Assembly (NCBI GenBank): GCA_938073925.1
Contig: CALJGH010000074.1
Coordinates: 1-19,710, forward strand
Source: an uncultured Nitrospinaceae bacterium
GTDB lineage: Bacteria; Nitrospinota; Nitrospinia; Nitrospinales; VA-1
DNA: 19,710 nt
Direction of reading: 5' to 3'
A program made the translations under genes and the position numbers. Every line of letters begins with the position of its first letter. Within the stretch, counting starts at the first letter, position 1. Of the stretch, positions 1 through 7,316 are shown piece after piece. Under the pieces are notes generated by a model. It searched no databases, had not been told where the DNA came from, and saw only the letters and a program-made list of their open reading frames with translations.

Positions 1-1
1 A

Positions 2-295
2 CTAAGACGTGGTGGCAACGTACTCCTACTTGATGAACCCACCAATGATCTTGATGTCACCACCTTGCGAAACCTTGAAAATGCTATTCTCGACTTCAAC
101 GGCTGTGCTCTGGTGATCAGCCATGACCGGTTCTTCCTAGATCGCATTTGCACTCATTTACTCGTGTTTGAAGGGGACAGCAAAGTGCGTTGGTTCGAAG
201 GAAACTTTGAAGAGTATCAGGAAAAAAGGAAGAAAGAACTAGGAGGAAGAGAAGAAAACCGCAGATCAAAATATAAAAAACTCACCATTCGGTAG
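2..295 (+). CDS. ettA: Energy-dependent translational throttle protein EttA, C-terminal fragment
   Basis: This is the 3' end of an ABC-F ATPase; the gene begins before the window, and its frame is open from base 2. The visible 97 residues carry the Walker B and signature-adjacent sequence LLLDEPTNDLD, then the switch histidine in VISHDRFFLDRI. Next come WFEGNFEEY and a basic C-terminus ending KYKKLTIR, which matches the usual EttA ending (RxKYRxLTR). EttA binds the ribosomal E site and gates entry into elongation according to the ATP/ADP ratio, acting in the cytoplasm. An initiation codon further inside (TTG at 65) would cut through the ATPase motif and is not the real start. The gene converges on a cytochrome c gene with only 9 nt between the stop codons and no visible terminator. 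EttA rather than another ABC-F protein is judged from the C-terminus. Confidence 0.85.
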   Translation, partial: LRRGGNVLLLDEPTNDLDVTTLRNLENAILDFNGCALVISHDRFFLDRICTHLLVFEGDSKVRWFEGNFEEYQEKRKKELGGREENRRSKYKKLTIR

Positions 296-304
296 TCTGC
301 GCAA

Positions 305-751
305 CTACTCTCCAAATTGCGAAACGTAATGAATCAATACCCATATCTGCCAATCCGCTAAATCGGGATAAGCAGGCATTGCCGTACCTTCAATGCCATT
401 CTTGATCGCCCAGAACATCTGACCATCGGAAATACTTTTCATTGTTTCGGCACAAGTAAAATTTCTTGCGGGTGGGTCGGCCTGCAATCCCAGCTCACCT
501 GTTCCGTCACCTCTTGCGCCGTGGCAGTGTAAGCATTGCATAGGTTGTGCCGTATCCATATAAAGCACTTCACCTTTTTTCATTCGCTTTTCAGTCGGTT
601 CCAGAGGATTCTTCAGGCCAAAATACTTCCCAGGCGCATCAGGTGTAGTTCTGTTTTGCGGACACTGAGCCTTGTCCGGCTTGTCAGCAAAAGCCAACGA
701 GACTCCAGAAACCCATATCGCAATAGAAATTATAATTACAGTAATTTTCAT
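305..751 (-). CDS. Exported monoheme cytochrome c (paralogue 1)
   Basis: A 148-residue class I-like cytochrome c. Residues 1-22 form a Sec signal peptide ending at SLAFA, so the mature protein is periplasmic. The heme attachment motif CLHCH lies at residues 73-77, and the likely axial methionine is Met125 in GTAMPAY. Two extra cysteines, in AQCPQNR (Cys30) and in PPARNFTC (Cys100), recur in the 178-residue paralogue at 2332-2868 and in the pseudogene at 1878-2330. They may form a disulfide (inference). It is presumably a soluble electron carrier. It is the last gene of the minus-strand cytochrome run, about 100 nt after the triheme cytochrome. No strong ribosome-binding site is visible, but the start fits the signal peptide. 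The redox partner cannot be told from sequence. Confidence 0.88.
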   Translation of the reverse strand: MKITVIIISIAIWVSGVSLAFADKPDKAQCPQNRTTPDAPGKYFGLKNPLEPTEKRMKKGEVLYMDTAQPMQCLHCHGARGDGTGELGLQADPPARNFTCAETMKSISDGQMFWAIKNGIEGTAMPAYPDLADWQIWVLIHYVSQFGE

Positions 752-855
752 GACCCATGGATTCTAACCCCATTCACCAATAAAAGCGCTGTTTTTTTAT
801 CTTCGGGAATTTTTAAACTAGTTGAACAGGAAATGTTATAGAGGCCGAATATCTT

Positions 856-1842
856 TTATAGGTTTTTGAAGGTAGAACGCAGGTAGGTAATTACATCAGC
901 CAGACTTTGTTCGGGCAGGGTCATCCCCCAGTCGGGCATATTTGGTGATTTTCCGACGCTCTTTCCACCGTAATAAACAAGGTTGTAAAGATAATCATCC
1001 GGATAGTCACTCAAGGGCAGGTCTGCATGGACGGCGGGTTTCGGATCAAGCCCCTTTGCTCCCGGTCCATCTCCTTTCCCTTCCTTTCCATGACATTGTG
1101 CGCAATATTCCATATATACTTTTGCGCCACGCTCAACGTCAGCATCCTTGAACTCTTTCGACTTCCAGGGCTCATAAAATTTAAAATCCTTTTTCCCTAG
1201 AGTCATAACATAGCCGATGATGTGTCTGGCTTTTCTCAGGCTGATATCAGCAAGATACTCTCCACTATGCGGTGTGAAGTCTTGCGGATTTTCTGCAAAC
1301 CGACTCCACCAATCCAGAGTATAGCGGTTGCCAGCATTAAAAAGGGTCGTGCTGATGGGGCCACCGATTAGTTTTCCCTCATCATCTTTTATCTGATGAC
1401 AGCCGAGACAGGAGTATTGGCGGAATATATCTGCCCCCAACGTCGCTTCCATTTCCGTAAAAGTAGACATATCGACAAAACTTTTTTTAACACGCGGGTC
1501 ACGAAACTTTTTTTTCATATAATCTGCAATCACCATTGCCTCTTCGCGAGTCGAAACCATATGTTTGAGTGAGAGACGCATTTTGTCCCACCGATAACCG
1601 TTGGGGTATAGGTTATTCTCCTGCCCCATCAATCTCCGGATCAACCAGTCTCTCTGAAACTTCACCCCTCCCCACATCAAATCGGGAGCTTTTAGCTCGA
1701 ATTTAGATTTAGGTTTTCCTTCACACCGATGACAGCTTTTGCATTGGCTGTTAATTAGCTTTTCAGCATAACCATCATTCCCCGCCCATACTATAGATGG
1801 AGTCAAAAACAATAGGACTAGCAATAAAAATTTTCTAAACAT
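856..1842 (-). CDS. Exported triheme cytochrome c
   Basis: A 328-residue periplasmic or membrane-tethered cytochrome. Residues 1-20 are a signal peptide ending SIVWA. Three CXXCH motifs are seen: CKSCH at 34-38, CLGCH at 145-149 and CAQCH at 247-251. The last sits in a standard class I domain (GxxVYxxYCAQCHGxxGxGDGP) with a likely axial Met in SPNMPDWGM. I chose the ATG at 1842, because AGAGGG lies just upstream on the minus strand. The longer in-frame start at 1920 would add 26 non-hydrophobic residues and run back over the preceding pseudogene. The spacing of the hemes suggests two or three fused cytochrome domains, as in electron-transfer subunits attached to nitrite oxidoreductase-like or oxidase systems; that link is inference. 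No catalytic oxidoreductase lies in the window. Confidence 0.88.
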   Translation of the reverse strand: MFRKFLLLVLLFLTPSIVWAGNDGYAEKLINSQCKSCHRCEGKPKSKFELKAPDLMWGGVKFQRDWLIRRLMGQENNLYPNGYRWDKMRLSLKHMVSTREEAMVIADYMKKKFRDPRVKKSFVDMSTFTEMEATLGADIFRQYSCLGCHQIKDDEGKLIGGPISTTLFNAGNRYTLDWWSRFAENPQDFTPHSGEYLADISLRKARHIIGYVMTLGKKDFKFYEPWKSKEFKDADVERGAKVYMEYCAQCHGKEGKGDGPGAKGLDPKPAVHADLPLSDYPDDYLYNLVYYGGKSVGKSPNMPDWGMTLPEQSLADVITYLRSTFKNL

Positions 1843-1877
1843 AATTACCCTCTGCCAATGCATAATATTTGTTCTCT

Positions 1878-2330
1878 CTACGTTTCTAAAAACCTTCGTA
1901 TATACAGAATCAATTGCCAAATTTGTTCTTTGCCCAGGGAAAATTTATGTGCCGGCATAGTGGTGCCTCTTGAGCCATTTTAAATAACCCAGGATAACTG
2001 ACCATCGGGCAAATCCCGCATCACACGTCCACAAGTAAAATTTCTGGGAGGTGGCTCTATCCTCCTTGCAAGACTGCCATTGCCGCTCCCCTTGCTCCCA
2101 TGACAGGCCTTGCATAGGGTCGGTGGCTTCTTCGGAAAAAAGTTTCCTGCCTTTTTCAATATTTTTATTCGGTGCCAGTGGATTCACTTTTTCAAGATAT
2201 CTGCCCGGTGCTGTCTCGGTTTTTCTATTTTGCGGACAGATCCCCGAAACAGTTGTGACAATGGGAAAAGGTTCTACAAGTGTTTATATTAAAAAACAGG
2301 GCCAACCCAAAAACGGCGACCCAATTAGCA
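1878..2330 (-). pseudogene. Decayed monoheme cytochrome c (paralogue 2)
   Basis: Conceptual translation on the minus strand, joining two frames, gives a close relative of its neighbours. It reads CPQNRKTETAPGRYLEKVNP, then NIEKGRKLF, then in a shifted frame CKACHG, PPPRNFTC, MRDLPDGQLSW, NGSRGTTMPA and EQIWQLILYIRRFLET before TAG at 1878-1880. At least three lesions are visible. First, there is no start codon or in-frame signal peptide, with a TAA at 2284-2286. Second, a frameshift sits at about 2110-2115, exactly before the heme motif; it is explained by loss of 5 nt from a tgcaa repeat. Third, a TAA at 1980-1982 replaces the Lys/Arg of the paralogues' W.I(K/R)NG. The surviving 80-codon open stretch at 1945-2187 is therefore a remnant, not a gene. 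It lies between two intact cytochrome genes of the same run. Confidence 0.8.
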
Positions 2331-2331
2331 G

Positions 2332-2868
2332 TCAACGGCTTTTCTCAGAAAAAGTTCTTAGATAGCGAACGATCTGCCATATCTCACGGTCTTTAAGGTT
2401 TTTGAATGCAGGCATCCCTGTGCCGGGGGAGCCGTTACGAATGATCCAGAATAATTGACCGTCTGAAATAGATTCCATGGTTGAACGGCAGGTAAAGTTT
2501 CTCGGAGGAGGATTCAACCCTTGCGCCATAATCCCAAAGCCATTTCCCGTCACACCATGACAAATTTTGCAAGCCGTCGGCTGCGCCTCGATTTGAAACA
2601 AGGATTCGCCTGCATAGATAACCTCTCGATTTTTCTCAAGAGGATTCTTCTGGCTCAAAATATTACTTGGTGCCTGAACGGTTTTTCTAATTTGAGGACA
2701 AATTCCATCCCCTAAAAATCCAACACCATGATGTCCCTGAAAGGAACGGTTCGAGTGTCTTCTACTCTTACCCGGTGGCGGCCCCGCCCAAACTTCCGCT
2801 AGCAAGCCGGATATAAAACAGGCCAGAAAAAATATAACAACGATCGTTTTTTTTCGATCACTCTGCAT
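2332..2868 (-). CDS. Exported monoheme cytochrome c (paralogue 3)
   Basis: A 178-residue cytochrome c with an N-terminal signal peptide (residues about 6-28, ending EVWAG). A Pro/Gly/His/Arg-rich linker (29-55) follows that the shorter paralogue lacks. The heme motif CKICH is at 100-104, PPPRNFTC ends at Cys127, the probable axial ligand is Met152 in GTGMPAF, and Cys57 in ICPQIR is the conserved extra cysteine. It is presumably a periplasmic electron carrier. Its ATG overlaps the end of the upstream cytochrome gene by 11 nt, which indicates translational coupling in one operon. It differs from the 148-residue paralogue mainly in the linker, so the two probably arose by duplication. Donor and acceptor are unknown. 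Confidence 0.88.
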   Translation of the reverse strand: MQSDRKKTIVVIFFLACFISGLLAEVWAGPPPGKSRRHSNRSFQGHHGVGFLGDGICPQIRKTVQAPSNILSQKNPLEKNREVIYAGESLFQIEAQPTACKICHGVTGNGFGIMAQGLNPPPRNFTCRSTMESISDGQLFWIIRNGSPGTGMPAFKNLKDREIWQIVRYLRTFSEKSR

Positions 2869-3277
2869 TTACAAAAGTCCGAATATAATGGATTACGCTC
2901 CAACCTTCTTCTTCATTGATTCCCTTACCCACCCGCACAGGCATTCCTGTCCCAGGGCTACCATTTCTGAGCACCCACATCATCTCTCCATCGGTTCTGA
3001 TTTCCTGCCACTTTTTATCGGTGAAATCTCTGGGAGAATGACCGGGAAGTTTCACACCCTTGCCATGGCAGGTAACACACAGACCTTTACCAAAAAAGAT
3101 TTCTTTCCCCAGTTCAATTCTCTCGGGGCTAGCAGGGTAAGGATTATCCATGTCCTGCAATTCCTCAAGCAGTTCTAGGGGAACACGGGGTTGATAAATA
3201 TCATCATGAAACGCATTCACGTTAGCAGATGGCAAGATAAAAACAACAAGACAATAGCATGTAATAACGATCCGCAT
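2858..3277 (-). CDS. Exported monoheme cytochrome c, divergent type
   Basis: A 139-residue protein with a signal peptide (1-22, ending VNA) and heme motif CVTCH at residues 67-71. The SPRDFTD and RNGSPGTGMPV stretches align with the RNFTC and NG.PGTGMPA parts of its neighbours, but it lacks their two extra cysteines. Met112 is the probable sixth heme ligand. It is therefore a distant member of the same cytochrome family and should be periplasmic. It is the first cytochrome of the minus-strand run, 33 nt after the DUF1566 gene, and its 3' end overlaps the next cytochrome gene by 11 nt. Transcription probably comes from the promoter at 3897-3925. Confidence 0.87.
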   Translation of the reverse strand: MRIVITCYCLVVFILPSANVNAFHDDIYQPRVPLELLEELQDMDNPYPASPERIELGKEIFFGKGLCVTCHGKGVKLPGHSPRDFTDKKWQEIRTDGEMMWVLRNGSPGTGMPVRVGKGINEEEGWSVIHYIRTFVNAE

Positions 3278-3310
3278 CGAAACTCACATAATTTAGAAAA
3301 CTCAGGTTAC

Positions 3311-3844
3311 CTATTTCATTGAGGGAACGGCACTCCTTACCAACCTCAAAAACGCATCTGAACCAGATAGTTTATCCTGATAGGCTTGGCCACCTTCATC
3401 TTTATAGGATACAGCAATAGCCTTGTTACGTTTTTCATCACTGGTCCAAGTTCCCCAGCCGGCTCCTTTAGGAAACATACTATCGATAAAAATTTTATCC
3501 CCATCTTTGTCGGTATTACGCTTTCGCCGATCATACAAAGTTGCCGCTTCTTTGGCTGTAGGCATTCGCCAATCCTGATAGCCCCCATAATGTCGATGAT
3601 TCACCCTTTGCACATACTCCCTTGCGGTATACCAGTTCAACCACTTGGCCTCCATTTGCCAATGATCTTTTTCCATCCACATCAAATCTGTTTTTCGGTC
3701 AAAAATAGTACCATTAGCAAATTTCGCAAAACGTTTGTCAACCGATTCCGCAATGGGTTTCTTATCTTGTAACGCAAAAACATTGGAAGAAAAAAATATT
3801 ACCAACATTATTATTCCTACAATCGGTTTTGATATACGAAACAT
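3311..3844 (-). CDS. Exported DUF1566 (Lcl C-terminal domain) protein
   Basis: A 177-residue protein with a signal peptide (residues 1-24, ending NVFA) and one DUF1566-type domain. Its hallmarks are the FxxGTIFDRKTDLMWM strand near 42-57, GGYQDWRMPTAKEAATLYD near 87-105, and a C-terminal region ending FLRLVRSA. The domain is a C-type-lectin-like fold related to the FGE-sulfatase group, often found in exported proteins, and its biochemical role is not known. The ATG at 3844 is preferred over the one at 3856, because GGAG lies 6 nt before it and the shorter product begins directly with the signal peptide. It is the first gene of the cytochrome run, so it may be an accessory or structural partner of those cytochromes (inference). 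Confidence 0.8.
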   Translation of the reverse strand: MFRISKPIVGIIMLVIFFSSNVFALQDKKPIAESVDKRFAKFANGTIFDRKTDLMWMEKDHWQMEAKWLNWYTAREYVQRVNHRHYGGYQDWRMPTAKEAATLYDRRKRNTDKDGDKIFIDSMFPKGAGWGTWTSDEKRNKAIAVSYKDEGGQAYQDKLSGSDAFLRLVRSAVPSMK

Positions 3845-3896
3845 TTCCCACTCCATATAAGGGTGATTGGTTTAGTAAGTAAGTACGATTATTGTA

Positions 3897-3925
3897 ATTT
3901 TACCCGCATGCTAGACTTAAGTAAA
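3897..3925 (-). promoter_or_regulatory. Sigma70-type promoter of the cytochrome operon
   Basis: Read on the minus strand, TTTACT (3920-3925) and TAAAAT (3897-3902) are separated by 17 nt. That is 4/6 and 5/6 agreement with the consensus. It points at the DUF1566-cytochrome operon, giving a leader of about 45 nt. Confidence 0.5.
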
Positions 3926-3938
3926 CGGGGAAATCGGC

Positions 3939-3967
3939 TTGAACCCTCATACTCATTTCGTTACAAT
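3939..3967 (+). promoter_or_regulatory. Sigma70-type promoter of the methyltransferase-BASS operon
   Basis: TTGAAC (3939-3944) and TACAAT (3962-3967) are 17 nt apart, with 4/6 and 5/6 consensus matches. The predicted start of transcription is about 20 nt before the ATG at 3995. It is divergent from, and only about 14 nt apart from, the cytochrome promoter, so one regulator could affect both. Confidence 0.55.
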
Positions 3968-3994
3968 AAAGCATTAATTCTAAAGGTCTCTCTC

Positions 3995-4636
3995 ATGAAA
4001 TCTCATACCCGAATCCAAGGGATAATATTTTTAGCATTTGCAGTTTTGCTTATCTTTACATCTTACTCCTACGCTAAATCCAAAGACAAAGATCGCTGGA
4101 ATGAAAAATATGATACGGAAGTGTATCTGTTTGGAGAGAAACCCATTCCTTTCCTAACCGAAAACATTGATATCCTTATCAAAGGTAAAGCTCTTGATGT
4201 CGCAATGGGAGAAGGAAGAAATGGAGTCTATCTTGCTACACAGGGGTTCGATGTTACCGGACTCGACATTTCAGAAAAAGGACTGGAAAAAGCCCATGCC
4301 TTGGCCGCAAAAAATAACGTAACCATCCAAACCAAAGTCGTTGACCTTGAAAATATCCAATTCGAACCCAACAGCTATGACCTCATTCTTTGTACATACT
4401 ATATGGATCGTGGACTTTATAAAAAATTTAGCAATGCGCTTAAACCTGGCGGTATGCTCCTGATCGAAACCTATAATATTGATTACTTGAAATATCGCAG
4501 GTTCAACGCAGAATGGGCACTCAACACCAACGAATTAATCGATCTCTTCAAAGGCCTGAGAATTCTAAGATATCAGGACTACGACGATGCTAGAGAAGCT
4601 TACTCCAGCATCATTGCGCAAAAACCTTCACCTTAG
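3995..4636 (+). CDS. Class I SAM-dependent methyltransferase with N-terminal export signal
   Basis: A 213-residue protein. Residues 1-27 look like a signal peptide or membrane anchor: a positive start (MKSHTR), a hydrophobic stretch and SYSYA. A DRWNEKY lead-in and a Rossmann methyltransferase core similar to TehB/UbiE-type enzymes follow. The SAM-binding motif ALDVAMGEGRN is at 66-76, the acidic residue ending strand 2 is in GLDIS (Asp91), and later come YDLILCTYY and LKPGGMLLIET. The ATG at 3995 lies just downstream of a good promoter, with AAAGG upstream as a weak ribosome-binding site. Longer starts back to 3863 would lie upstream of the predicted transcription start. Its stop codon overlaps the next gene's GTG. 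The substrate is unknown, and an exported SAM enzyme is odd because SAM is cytoplasmic. Confidence 0.82.
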   Translation: MKSHTRIQGIIFLAFAVLLIFTSYSYAKSKDKDRWNEKYDTEVYLFGEKPIPFLTENIDILIKGKALDVAMGEGRNGVYLATQGFDVTGLDISEKGLEKAHALAAKNNVTIQTKVVDLENIQFEPNSYDLILCTYYMDRGLYKKFSNALKPGGMLLIETYNIDYLKYRRFNAEWALNTNELIDLFKGLRILRYQDYDDAREAYSSIIAQKPSP

Positions 4637-5610
4637 TGAATTCTCTGAATCCTCTGGAAAAGTTTTTTGTAACACTCGCTAACCTGTTTCCCCTCTGGAC
4701 TCTCACCGGTGCCGGTCTGGCTTTATGGAAACCGGAAACGGCCACCTGGTTTCAACCTCATTGGATCCCTTACTTTCTCGCGATCATCATGCTGAGTATG
4801 GGCTTGACCTTGAATCTAGAAGATTTCTCTCGTGTCCTGAAAACCCCTAAATCCATTCTACTGGGAATCGGACTGCAATACACCGTCATGCCCTGCCTAG
4901 CATATCTGCTAGCACGACTGTTCCATCTTCCTATCGATTTCGTAATCGGACTCGTCCTTGTTGCCTGCTGCCCCGGCGGCACGGCTTCCAACGTAGTTTG
5001 TTTTATCGCGAAAACTCATGTTGCACTTTCCGTGAGTCTGACCACCGTCTCCACATTACTAGGCGTTATCTTCACACCTCTACTGACTACCTGGTGGGTC
5101 GAGTCTCTTTCACAAGAACTTACTGGACAGACGGTTAATGTCGACACATTCGGACTGCTAATAAAAACAATAACGGTGGTGATATTGCCTATCGTGACGG
5201 GGGTTTTATTAAACCGTTATTGCAACCAAAGGGTTAAACGTGTGGAAGCTTATACGCCTTTTCTCGCAGTACTATCCATCGTGTTCATTGTTGACTTTGT
5301 TCTCGCTGCAAAAAAAGATGCGATCCTTGAAATAGGCACACCGTTAATCCTCGCTGTTCTACTGTTACATTTTTTCGGGTTTTTGCTGGGATACATTTTG
5401 TCGCGCGGACTAAAATTGGAAGAGAGAGATGCGCAAACAATTTCCATCGAGGTAGGAATGCAGAACTCAGGACTGGCAACCGAGCTTGCAAGAAGCAATT
5501 TTTCAAACTATGCACTGGCAACCGTACCCGGAGCCATTTCAGCACTCACCCATTGCATTTTGGGCAGCATCGGCGCTGGCTTATGTCGAACCAAAAATCA
5601 AAAAGGTTAA
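4636..5610 (+). CDS. BASS-family (bile acid:Na+ symporter type) membrane transporter
   Basis: A 324-residue polytopic inner-membrane protein with about nine or ten hydrophobic segments. Family hallmarks are MLSMGLTLNLEDF in the first third, the VACCPGGTASNVVCFIAKTH crossover segment, and EVGMQNSGLATELA in the last third. These correspond to the discontinuous helices that bind Na+ and substrate in PF01758 transporters. It is a secondary transporter for an organic anion; the substrate is not predictable from sequence, and pantoate, pyruvate or sulfonate-type acids are possible. The GTG start at 4636 overlaps the TAG of the methyltransferase (TAGTG), so it is probably translated by coupling. Its stop overlaps the convergent methyltransferase gene by 4 nt. 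Confidence 0.85.
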   Translation: MNSLNPLEKFFVTLANLFPLWTLTGAGLALWKPETATWFQPHWIPYFLAIIMLSMGLTLNLEDFSRVLKTPKSILLGIGLQYTVMPCLAYLLARLFHLPIDFVIGLVLVACCPGGTASNVVCFIAKTHVALSVSLTTVSTLLGVIFTPLLTTWWVESLSQELTGQTVNVDTFGLLIKTITVVILPIVTGVLLNRYCNQRVKRVEAYTPFLAVLSIVFIVDFVLAAKKDAILEIGTPLILAVLLLHFFGFLLGYILSRGLKLEERDAQTISIEVGMQNSGLATELARSNFSNYALATVPGAISALTHCILGSIGAGLCRTKNQKG

Positions 5611-6215
5611 TTGATCGGGATCGACTCCACTTCAAATACCCAACCAATAGAAAACAGAGATGGAAAAGTTTTACTTAAAAATGAAAATAGGTTTTGTTTC
5701 CAAGCTGAATGAATGATGGGTATTTCAGGTTCCATTTCTCGTATCTTAAAACCAGCGTCTGTTAAAAATTTTCGTGCCGTCGCCAGAGTATAAAATCGGA
5801 TATGGGTGCGATCGAGGATGCCTTCATCCGTATAATTCCAGTTACCTTTAAAAAGCCCAAGACGGTTCTCGAAATAAGCAACATTGGGAAGTGAAACCAA
5901 AACTTTTCCACCCGCATTCAAAAGATCTCGGCTTTGCCGCAACACCTTGCCAGCATCGCACAAGTGCTCAAGCACATCGGAAAAAACCACGGCATCATAT
6001 TTTTCTTTTCCCAACCCCTCTTTTTCTACATCGCGTTCCTCCAGTAGCTTATAAAAATCTGCATTTTTATGAATACGATCAAGCTTCTGATCCCATCCCG
6101 TCACAGTGCAATTTTTCTCCTTTAAAGAACAGCCTAAATCACCGCCACCGCAACCAACATCGAAGACTCGGCTCGAAGGTAAAACTCGCTTTGCAATTTG
6201 CTGATATTTAGTCAT
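5607..6215 (-). CDS. Class I SAM-dependent methyltransferase, glycan-locus type
   Basis: A 202-residue cytoplasmic methyltransferase. The SAM site VFDVGCGGGDLG is at residues 17-28, Asp42 in TGWDQ ends strand 2, and the typical core segments YDAVVFSDVLEHL, LNAGGKVLVSLPN and RFYTLATARKFLTDAGF follow. It resembles MetW/glycan-cluster methyltransferases that modify sugars or lipid-linked intermediates. The ATG at 6215 is chosen because it falls 1 nt after the neuB stop codon. A longer in-frame start at 6284 would overlap neuB by 68 nt. It is probably the last gene of the flippase-neuB operon, so a role in finishing the surface glycan is likely. The actual acceptor is unknown. Confidence 0.82.
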   Translation of the reverse strand: MTKYQQIAKRVLPSSRVFDVGCGGGDLGCSLKEKNCTVTGWDQKLDRIHKNADFYKLLEERDVEKEGLGKEKYDAVVFSDVLEHLCDAGKVLRQSRDLLNAGGKVLVSLPNVAYFENRLGLFKGNWNYTDEGILDRTHIRFYTLATARKFLTDAGFKIREMEPEIPIIHSAWKQNLFSFLSKTFPSLFSIGWVFEVESIPIN

Positions 6216-6216
6216 T

Positions 6217-7257
6217 TCAAAACATATCCCAAGTGAGAACCTGTTCTGCGCAGATATCATTCTTACAGGATTTACCAAGGACACTATTTAACTCTGCTGG
6301 TGGGATGCCCGTACCCGGACGTTTGCAGGAAATCATTTCTGCAGTCAATGGTGTGCCCGCACTAATATCGATGCGCGTTACCAGACTTCGACGAGCCGAC
6401 TGCTTTACAGGAATTTCCGATGGCTGGATTTGTTTTTTATCATCACCTAATATGCGGTTAACATTAATCAGTTCGGTTTTTAATTTTTTTAACTCTTGCG
6501 GCTCTATGGAAATTAACTGATCGACCCCTGGCAGTTTGCGATCCACTGTAAAATGTTTTTCAATGAACACCGCCCCTAAAGAAGCGGCAACAACGGCAGA
6601 CAAATTATCTATCGTATGATCTGACAACCCCACTGGAACGTCGAATCTAGACCGCAATGTTTTGATGCAATGGAGATTCATCTCTTCATATTGCGAAGGA
6701 TAATTGGACACACAGTGGAGAAGAATTATCGGGCACTTAGGCTGTAAGATTTTAAGTGCTCGAGAAATTTCTTCTTCATTTCCCATCCCTGTCGAAAGCA
6801 CAACGGGTAGACCGGTTTCAGCGATCTTTTTGAGAAAAGGCAAATAGGTAAGATCAGGAGACGCAATTTTAATCGCTGGAGTCCCTAACTCTACCAACAT
6901 CTCCAGTGAGGCTTCATCAAAAGGTGTCGAGAATAAGGGAATATTTATTTTTTTTGCGTGCGTAAAAAGAATTTCGTAATCGGATCGGGTAAGCTCATAT
7001 CTCTGGAAGAATTCGTAAAAGGGAATTTCATTCCCGGGTTTGTCCGGGTCATCGGCCATCAGACTATTTGAAATCATCTCTTTTGCGATAAAGGTTTGCA
7101 GCTTGACCGCATTGGCTCCATTTTCGGCAGCGGACTCTATCATCCTTTTTGCCAACTCGACATCTCCGTTATGGTTGAATCCTACTTCCGCAACGATAAA
7201 AGGTGGTTGTCCCTGCCCCAGAAGTTTGCCACAAAATTCAAAATTTTTAATGCTCAT
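6217..7257 (-). CDS. neuB: NeuB/SpsE-family nonulosonic acid synthase
   Basis: A 346-residue enzyme of the NeuB family, close to the usual length. It would condense phosphoenolpyruvate with an N-acetylated amino-sugar to give sialic, legionaminic or pseudaminic acid. The N-terminal TIM barrel shows PFIVAEVGFNHNGD, AVKLQTF, PLFSTPFDE, VLSTGM, LLHCVSNYP, VGLSDHT and FIEKHFTVDR. The C-terminal antifreeze-like SAF domain starts near residue 285 (SARRSLVTRIDISAGTPLT) and ends with a KRPGTGIPP segment. The exact sugar cannot be decided: NeuB, LegI and PseI look alike at this level. It sits between a polysaccharide flippase and a methyltransferase, so it probably supplies a nine-carbon acidic sugar for a surface polysaccharide or flagellin. 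A weak AGG precedes the ATG. Confidence 0.9.
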   Translation of the reverse strand: MSIKNFEFCGKLLGQGQPPFIVAEVGFNHNGDVELAKRMIESAAENGANAVKLQTFIAKEMISNSLMADDPDKPGNEIPFYEFFQRYELTRSDYEILFTHAKKINIPLFSTPFDEASLEMLVELGTPAIKIASPDLTYLPFLKKIAETGLPVVLSTGMGNEEEISRALKILQPKCPIILLHCVSNYPSQYEEMNLHCIKTLRSRFDVPVGLSDHTIDNLSAVVAASLGAVFIEKHFTVDRKLPGVDQLISIEPQELKKLKTELINVNRILGDDKKQIQPSEIPVKQSARRSLVTRIDISAGTPLTAEMISCKRPGTGIPPAELNSVLGKSCKNDICAEQVLTWDMF

Positions 7258-7316
7258 TTAAACCTGTCTCAAAATAAATAACTTCATAAATGCTTAACGG
7301 AAGATTTTAAAAAAAC

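Noticed and set aside
536..841. Plus-strand open frame of about 100 codons
   Set aside because: It is antisense to the cytochrome c gene and its upstream region, with no recognisable protein pattern or ribosome-binding site.
1843..1920. N-terminal extension of the triheme cytochrome
   Set aside because: The extra 26 codons overlap the 3' end of the pseudogene, lie ahead of a good ribosome-binding site, and would bury the signal peptide.
1945..2187. An 80-codon open frame beginning GTG and lacking a CXXCH motif, possible small gene
   Set aside because: Its first half aligns with the cytochrome paralogues and its second half is out of frame with them. It is a remnant of the pseudogene at 1878-2330.
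2051..2365. Plus-strand open frame of about 100 codons
   Set aside because: It is antisense to the cytochrome pseudogene, with no domain, and its composition mirrors the opposite-strand codons.
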